A stretch of 64,000 nucleotides of DNA from Bisgaardia hudsonensis (GTDB taxonomy: Bacteria; Pseudomonadota; Gammaproteobacteria; Enterobacterales; Pasteurellaceae). The stretch is taken from NCBI RefSeq assembly GCF_004345785.1, contig NZ_SLXI01000007.1:1-64000 (forward strand). Reading direction: 5' to 3'. The translations under genes were made by a program, and so were the position numbers. Below the pieces are notes generated by a model. It saw only the letters and a list, made by a program, of their open reading frames with translations. It ran no database searches and had not been told where the DNA came from. This document shows positions 59,555 through 64,000 of this stretch, one piece after another. How positions within the stretch are numbered: position 1 is the stretch's first letter; each line of letters begins with the position of its first letter.

Positions 59555-60241
59555 ATGTTAAAAATTAAAAAAATTTCTACTATGGCATTATTAATAAGTG
59601 CGGTTATTTCTCAAGGTGTTTTGGCGGATAAAAAATTCGATGATGAAGCCTCTTATACTTTAGGTTATGCGGCTGCAAAGAGTTTTTTCCAAGGGGTTAT
59701 TGCTGAACACAAAGATGTAGTGAATTATAGTAATGATCGTATTTTGGCTGGTGTTAAAGATGCTTTAAATGGTAAACAAGATTTGACAGATGAACAAATT
59801 AAATCAGTATTAGATGAAATTGCATCAAAAGTAAAATCTGTTCAGGCTGAAAAAGTTAAAGCAAGTAATGAAAAATTAATCTCTGAATTTTCTAAGAAAA
59901 AAGGGGTAAAGAAAACCGCATCAGGTCTTTTATACCGTATTGAAAAAGAAGGAGAAGGTAATCCAATTAAAGCAACTGATATGGTGAAAGTTCATTATAC
60001 AGGGAAATTTGCAGATGGAACGGTTTTTGATACTTCATTGAACCGTGATCCTGTGGAATTTAAACTCGATCAAGTTATTAAAGGTTGGACAGAAGGTCTG
60101 CAACTAGCTAAAAAAGGATCTAAAATTGAATTAGTTATTCCTGCTGATTTAGCTTATGGTGATCAAGATAATGGACCTATTCCTGCTAATTCAACTTTAC
60201 ATTTTGAAGTTGAAATTTTAGATGTAGTAACTGGTAAATAA
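59555..60241 (+). CDS. fkpA: FKBP-type peptidyl-prolyl isomerase FkpA
   Basis: Periplasmic folding chaperone and proline isomerase. The 228-residue protein has a signal peptide (TMALLISAVISQGVLA, cleavage near residue 24), an N-terminal helical dimerisation domain (SYTLGYAAAKSFFQ to about 110), and a C-terminal FKBP domain. The latter contains VKVHYTGKFADGTVFDTS, VIKGWTEGLQLAKKGSK, IPADLAYGDQ and IPANSTLHFEVEI. Start ATG has AAGGAAAG upstream. An uptake-signal core falls within the signal-peptide coding region. Confidence 0.95.
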   Translation: MLKIKKISTMALLISAVISQGVLADKKFDDEASYTLGYAAAKSFFQGVIAEHKDVVNYSNDRILAGVKDALNGKQDLTDEQIKSVLDEIASKVKSVQAEKVKASNEKLISEFSKKKGVKKTASGLLYRIEKEGEGNPIKATDMVKVHYTGKFADGTVFDTSLNRDPVEFKLDQVIKGWTEGLQLAKKGSKIELVIPADLAYGDQDNGPIPANSTLHFEVEILDVVTGK

Positions 60242-60306
60242 TAAGAAAAAATAACCGAACTTTTTTGTAATAAATAAGATTTTGTTCTTACATAGTAGGT
60301 AATTAA

Positions 60307-60432
60307 GTGAAAAAGTATTTAATTATTTTAGCTTTAATTTCTTTGCTGTTATCTTGCGATGCTAAAGATAGTTGTTTAGATAGCGGGGGATCTTATAATG
60401 ATAAAACAGATTTATGTGAAAATGATCATTAA
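60307..60432 (+). CDS. Small lipoprotein, 41 residues
   Basis: Starts at GTG 60307 with AGGT six bases upstream. The product begins MKKYLIILALISLLLSC, a lipoprotein signal with a cysteine at residue 17, so the mature peptide is only about 25 residues. That peptide is acidic and has DSCLDSGGSYN and LCENDH, a C-x-D-x-G-G...C-E pattern seen from memory in other small cell-envelope proteins. The function is unknown. It sits 65 bases after fkpA and 50 before tusD, in the place occupied by yheO in E. coli. Confidence 0.7.
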   Translation: MKKYLIILALISLLLSCDAKDSCLDSGGSYNDKTDLCENDH

Positions 60433-60482
60433 TTATTTATTTTAAAAAGTGTGGTTATTTATAGGATAATTTTTATATAAAT

Positions 60483-60863
60483 ATGCGTTATGTTCTTGCT
60501 GTAAAATCACCTAGTTATGGTAAGCAAGGTAGTTTTCTTGCTTATCAGTTTGCTAAAACTCTTTTGGCAAAAGGTCATCAACTTACTCAAGTTTTTTTCT
60601 TTCAAGATGGCTCCTATAATGGAAATGCTTTTACTTATCCCGCTAATGATGAATTTAATTTGCTTAAACATTGGCAACAATTAAGCAAAGACTTTTCCAT
60701 ACCTTTACATTTATGTATTGCTGCTTCACAACGTCGAGGAATAGTTGATTCTTCTACATCATTTATTCCTAATCAAAATAATTTAGCAGAAGGTTTTGTA
60801 TTCGCTGGATTAGGAGAATTTATGAAATCTATTTTAGAAGCAGATCGAGTAATTACATTATGA
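60483..60863 (+). CDS. tusD: Sulfurtransferase TusD
   Basis: Part of the TusBCD sulfur relay that carries persulfide from TusA to TusE and MnmA for 2-thiolation of tRNA U34. The 126-residue DsrE-fold protein has MRYVLAVKSPSYGKQGSFLAYQFAK, QVFFFQDG and the active cysteine in IPLHLCIAASQRRGI, then a GFVFAGLGEFMKSILEADRVI end. It overlaps tusC by four bases. Confidence 0.95.
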   Translation: MRYVLAVKSPSYGKQGSFLAYQFAKTLLAKGHQLTQVFFFQDGSYNGNAFTYPANDEFNLLKHWQQLSKDFSIPLHLCIAASQRRGIVDSSTSFIPNQNNLAEGFVFAGLGEFMKSILEADRVITL

Positions 60864-61222
60864 TTAAACTCGCTTTTATTTTTCGTCAAGCGCCTTATGG
60901 GTCTTCTATTAGTAGAGAGGGGATTGATACTTTATTAGCAGCTACGGCATTTTGTAATGAAGATGAAATAGCAGTTTTTTTTATAGATGATGGTATTTTT
61001 AATTTAATAGCCAATCAAAATCCAACTCTTATTTTACAGAAAGACTTTACTCAATCACTAAAATTATTAGATTTATATGATATAGAAAATCGTTATATTT
61101 GTGAAAATACATTGCAGCAATATGGATTAGATGACACAGATTTTATTCTTTCTTGTAAAAAAATTGATCGTTCATCATTAATCAAAAAAGTTAAATTAGC
61201 AGAAAAAGTGCTTACATTCTAA
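60860..61222 (+). CDS. tusC: Sulfur relay protein TusC
   Basis: Structural partner in the TusBCD hexamer. The 120-residue DsrF-like protein has LAFIFRQAPYGSSISREGIDTLLAATAF and VFFIDDGIFNLI, typical of TusC. Its start overlaps the tusD stop (ATGA), and tusB starts 14 bases later. Confidence 0.94.
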   Translation: MIKLAFIFRQAPYGSSISREGIDTLLAATAFCNEDEIAVFFIDDGIFNLIANQNPTLILQKDFTQSLKLLDLYDIENRYICENTLQQYGLDDTDFILSCKKIDRSSLIKKVKLAEKVLTF

Positions 61223-61236
61223 TATAAAGGTTTTAT

Positions 61237-61527
61237 ATGTTATATACATTTTCTCAAGCAAATTATTCTGAAAAAGAGTTAATTCATTTATTTAAAGAAA
61301 TTAAATCTGATGATTATATTCTTTTTTGGCAAGATGGCGTTTTATTTCCTATTAAATATCAATCCTTTTTATTATCTTTAAACTGCAATATAGGCATTTT
61401 TAAAAATGATGTTGATGCAAGAAATTTGCGTTATTCAAAAGATTTATATTCTAATAAGCTAAAATTAGTTGCTTTAGATGATATTGTGGACATAACAATA
61501 AATTATTTTCCTCAAATTTGTTTATAA
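61237..61527 (+). CDS. tusB: Sulfur relay protein TusB
   Basis: Third DsrH-like subunit of TusBCD. The 96-residue protein has the MLYTFSQANYS start and YILFWQDGVLFPI segment of the family, and ends DDIVDITINYFPQICL. In E. coli the rpsL-rpsG-fusA genes follow tusB; here pckA follows after a 257-base gap, so the order has changed. Confidence 0.92.
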   Translation: MLYTFSQANYSEKELIHLFKEIKSDDYILFWQDGVLFPIKYQSFLLSLNCNIGIFKNDVDARNLRYSKDLYSNKLKLVALDDIVDITINYFPQICL

Positions 61528-61637
61528 ATGATAATTTGTTTAATTTTTGTTGTTTGTTATTTAAATTTTATTTAAATAATTTTCTTATTTGTTAATTTAT
61601 TTTTAAATAAAATTAAATATTTTTATTATGTTATTAA

Positions 61638-61659
61638 TATTTGATTTAAATCACAAATA
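61638..61659 (+). promoter_or_regulatory. CRP site upstream of pckA
   Basis: TATTTGATTTAAATCACAAATA has TTTGA-N6-TCACA at its core, one mismatch from the CRP consensus, and near-complete dyad symmetry. It lies about 130 bases before pckA in an otherwise featureless AT-rich gap (61528-61784). cAMP-CRP control of PEP carboxykinase is reasonable. Confidence 0.6.
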
Positions 61660-61784
61660 TGGTTTTTTTTTATTTAAAAGTAAGTTTTTTATTAAAATAG
61701 GCATTAAAAAAAATTTTTTTTTGATACAATGTAAATACTCAATTTTTACTATATTTATATTTATTAACTTTTAAGAGGTGAATT

Positions 61785-63401
61785 ATGACTGATTTAAACA
61801 AATTAGTAAGTGAGTTAGGTGAACTAGGTATTACTGGTGTAACAGAAGTTGTTTACAACCCAACTTACGAAAAATTATTTGAAGAAGAAACAAAACCTGG
61901 TTTAGAAGGTTTTGAAAAAGGTACTGTAACTAAAGCTGGTGCTGTAGCGGTAGATACAGGTATTTTCACTGGTCGTTCTCCTAAAGATAAATATATTGTT
62001 TTAGATGATAAAACAAAAGACACAGTATGGTGGACTAGCGAAGCAGCTAAAAACGATAACAAACCAATGAACCAAGAAACTTGGAAAAGTTTAAAAGGTT
62101 TAGTGACTAAACAACTTTCTGGTAAACGTTTATTTGTTGTTGATGCTTTCTGTGGTGCTAACCCTGATACTCGTTTATCTGTTCGTATAGTAACTGAAGT
62201 AGCGTGGCAAGCACATTTTGTTAAAAATATGTTTGTTCGTCCATCTGATGCAGAATTACAAAACTTCAAACCTGATTTTGTTGTAATGAATGGTGCTAAA
62301 GTTACTAACCCTAACTGGAAAGAACAAGGTTTAAATTCAGAAAACTTCGTTGCATTTAACATTACTGAAGGTGTTCAATTAATTGGTGGTACTTGGTACG
62401 GCGGTGAAATGAAAAAAGGTATGTTCTCAATGATGAACTACTTCCTTCCATTAAAAGGCATCGCATCAATGCACTGTTCAGCTAACGTTGGTAAAGACGG
62501 CGATGTAGCGGTATTCTTCGGTTTATCAGGAACAGGTAAAACAACACTTTCAACAGATCCAAAACGTCAATTAATCGGTGATGATGAGCATGGTTGGGAC
62601 GATGATGGTGTATTTAACTTCGAAGGTGGTTGCTATGCTAAAACTATCAACCTTTCTGAAGAAAATGAACCAGATATCTATCGTGCAATTAAACGTGATG
62701 CATTATTAGAAAACGTTGTAGTTCGTGCAGATAGCACAGTTGATTATGATGATGGTTCAAAAACAGAAAATACGCGTGTTTCTTACCCAATCTATCATAT
62801 TGATAACATCGTTGCTCCAGTTTCAAAAGCTGGTCACGCTAAGAAAGTTATTTTCTTAACTGCTGATGCATTTGGTGTATTACCGCCGGTTTCTAAATTA
62901 ACTCCAGAACAAACTAAATACTATTTCTTATCTGGTTTCACTGCTAAATTAGCTGGTACAGAACGTGGTATTACAGAACCAACACCTACATTCTCAGCTT
63001 GTTTCGGTGCTGCATTCTTATCTTTACACCCAACTCAATATGCTGAAGTGTTAGTTAAACGTATGGAAGCTGCTGGTGCAGAAGCATACTTAGTTAATAC
63101 AGGTTGGAACGGTACTGGTAAACGTATTTCTATCAAAGATACTCGTGGTATCATTGATGCAATCTTAGATGGTTCAATCGAAAAAGCAGAAATGGGTTCA
63201 TTACCAATCTTTGATTTAGCAATTCCTAAAGCATTACCAGGTGTTGATCCTGCAATTTTAGATCCACGTGATACTTATGCAGATAAAGCACAATGGCAAA
63301 CAAAAGCTGAAGATTTAGCTAACCGTTTCGTTAAAAACTTTGAAAAATATGCAACTAATGAAGAAGGTAAAGCATTAATTAAAGCTGGTCCTAAAGCATA
63401 A
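61785..63401 (+). CDS. pckA: Phosphoenolpyruvate carboxykinase (ATP)
   Basis: Interconverts oxaloacetate plus ATP with PEP, CO2 and ADP. In capnophilic Pasteurellaceae it mainly fixes CO2 into oxaloacetate. The 538-residue protein has the substrate loop [13 protein letters not shown], the kinase P-loop [11 protein letters not shown] near residue 246, the metal/ATP motif [20 protein letters not shown] and [15 protein letters not shown]. Length is normal. The gene looks codon-optimised, with many repeated GCT, GGT and AAA choices. Ribosome site AAGAGGTG precedes the ATG. It ends at a terminator built from paired uptake signals. Confidence 0.98.
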   Translation: MTDLNKLVSELGELGITGVTEVVYNPTYEKLFEEETKPGLEGFEKGTVTKAGAVAVDTGIFTGRSPKDKYIVLDDKTKDTVWWTSEAAKNDNKPMNQETWKSLKGLVTKQLSGKRLFVVDAFCGANPDTRLSVRIVTEVAWQAHFVKNMFVRPSDAELQNFKPDFVVMNGAKVTNPNWKEQGLNSENFVAFNITEGVQLIGGTWYGGEMKKGMFSMMNYFLPLKGIASMHCSANVGKDGDVAVFFGLSGTGKTTLSTDPKRQLIGDDEHGWDDDGVFNFEGGCYAKTINLSEENEPDIYRAIKRDALLENVVVRADSTVDYDDGSKTENTRVSYPIYHIDNIVAPVSKAGHAKKVIFLTADAFGVLPPVSKLTPEQTKYYFLSGFTAKLAGTERGITEPTPTFSACFGAAFLSLHPTQYAEVLVKRMEAAGAEAYLVNTGWNGTGKRISIKDTRGIIDAILDGSIEKAEMGSLPIFDLAIPKALPGVDPAILDPRDTYADKAQWQTKAEDLANRFVKNFEKYATNEEGKALIKAGPKA

Positions 63402-63428
63402 TTTGCATTAAAATTTAGTTAAATTTTG

Positions 63429-63466
63429 ACCGCACTTTGAGATTGTTTTCAAAGTGCGGTTATTTT
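63429..63466 (+). terminator. pckA terminator formed by inverted uptake signals
   Basis: ACCGCACTTTGA (63429-63440) and TCAAAGTGCGGT (63449-63460) form a 12-bp stem with an eight-base loop, followed by TATTTTTT. Both arms contain the uptake-signal core. Confidence 0.9.
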
Positions 63467-63533
63467 TTGAGAGTTTTTAATATTTTCTTGATAAGACTTT
63501 GGAAATTTTATTTTTTAAGCGTAAAATTTCTGA

Positions 63534-64000
<467 letters not shown>

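Overview
This window comes from a naturally competent member of the Pasteurellaceae. The evidence is many copies of the Haemophilus-type DNA uptake signal core (AAGTGCGGT or its complement), often as inverted pairs in terminators, an AT-rich composition, a tfoX/sxy competence gene behind a CRP-S-like site, a transferrin-receptor operon (tonB-exbB-exbD-tbpB-tbpA) with a Slam gene, a peroxiredoxin-glutaredoxin fusion next to oxyR, and a mnmG-rsmG-atp cluster beside a GATC-rich replication origin. The uptake signal is the Haemophilus type, not the ACAAGCGGTC type of A. pleuropneumoniae. I cannot name the genus.

Layout. 1-390: leader, boxA and promoter of an rRNA operon running off the left edge. 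0.4-4.1 kb: tfoX, an SDR oxidoreductase, then an AT-rich cassette with an XRE regulator divergent from a GIY-YIG-like protein and an unknown protein. 4.2-6.8 kb: mutS. 6.9-19.1 kb: a complete type I-F CRISPR-Cas locus in an unusual layout, with csy1-csy2-csy3-cas6f (+), a 55-repeat array, then a small membrane protein gene, cas2-3 and cas1 on the minus strand. 19.1-22.1 kb: pdxR divergent from pdxS-pdxT. 22.1-25.9 kb: rmuC, a zinc-ribbon protein, tsaC, aroE. 25.9-33.8 kb: an EamA transporter, ilvY, a torD-torA-torC-like S-/N-oxide respiration operon, then ilvC. 33.9-34.5 kb: a GST.

34.6-43.8 kb: the transferrin system. TbpA and TbpB form the receptor, ExbB/ExbD/TonB energise it and Slam exports TbpB to the surface. 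A strong Fur box precedes tonB and a weaker Fur-like site precedes slam. TbpB is unusually long (910 aa) because about 290 residues of acidic, helical-looking sequence sit in its C-lobe. 44.0-46.5 kb: a PuuB/DadA-like oxidase divergent from a polyamine-binding protein. 46.6-56.2 kb: atpIBEFHAGDC, rsmG and mnmG, all leftward and so co-directional with replication from oriC at about 56.25-56.61 kb. 56.7-64.0 kb: fabR, oxyR, prx-grx, slyX, fkpA, a 41-residue lipoprotein, tusDCB, pckA and the start of trmL.

Most noteworthy observations: the TbpB insertion; two successive cycles of repeat variants in the CRISPR array, which suggest fusion of two arrays; an rRNA-like boxA in the CRISPR leader; the split I-F layout; and the unexplained cassette at 1.9-4.1 kb. 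No transposase gene, tRNA or complete rRNA gene was seen.
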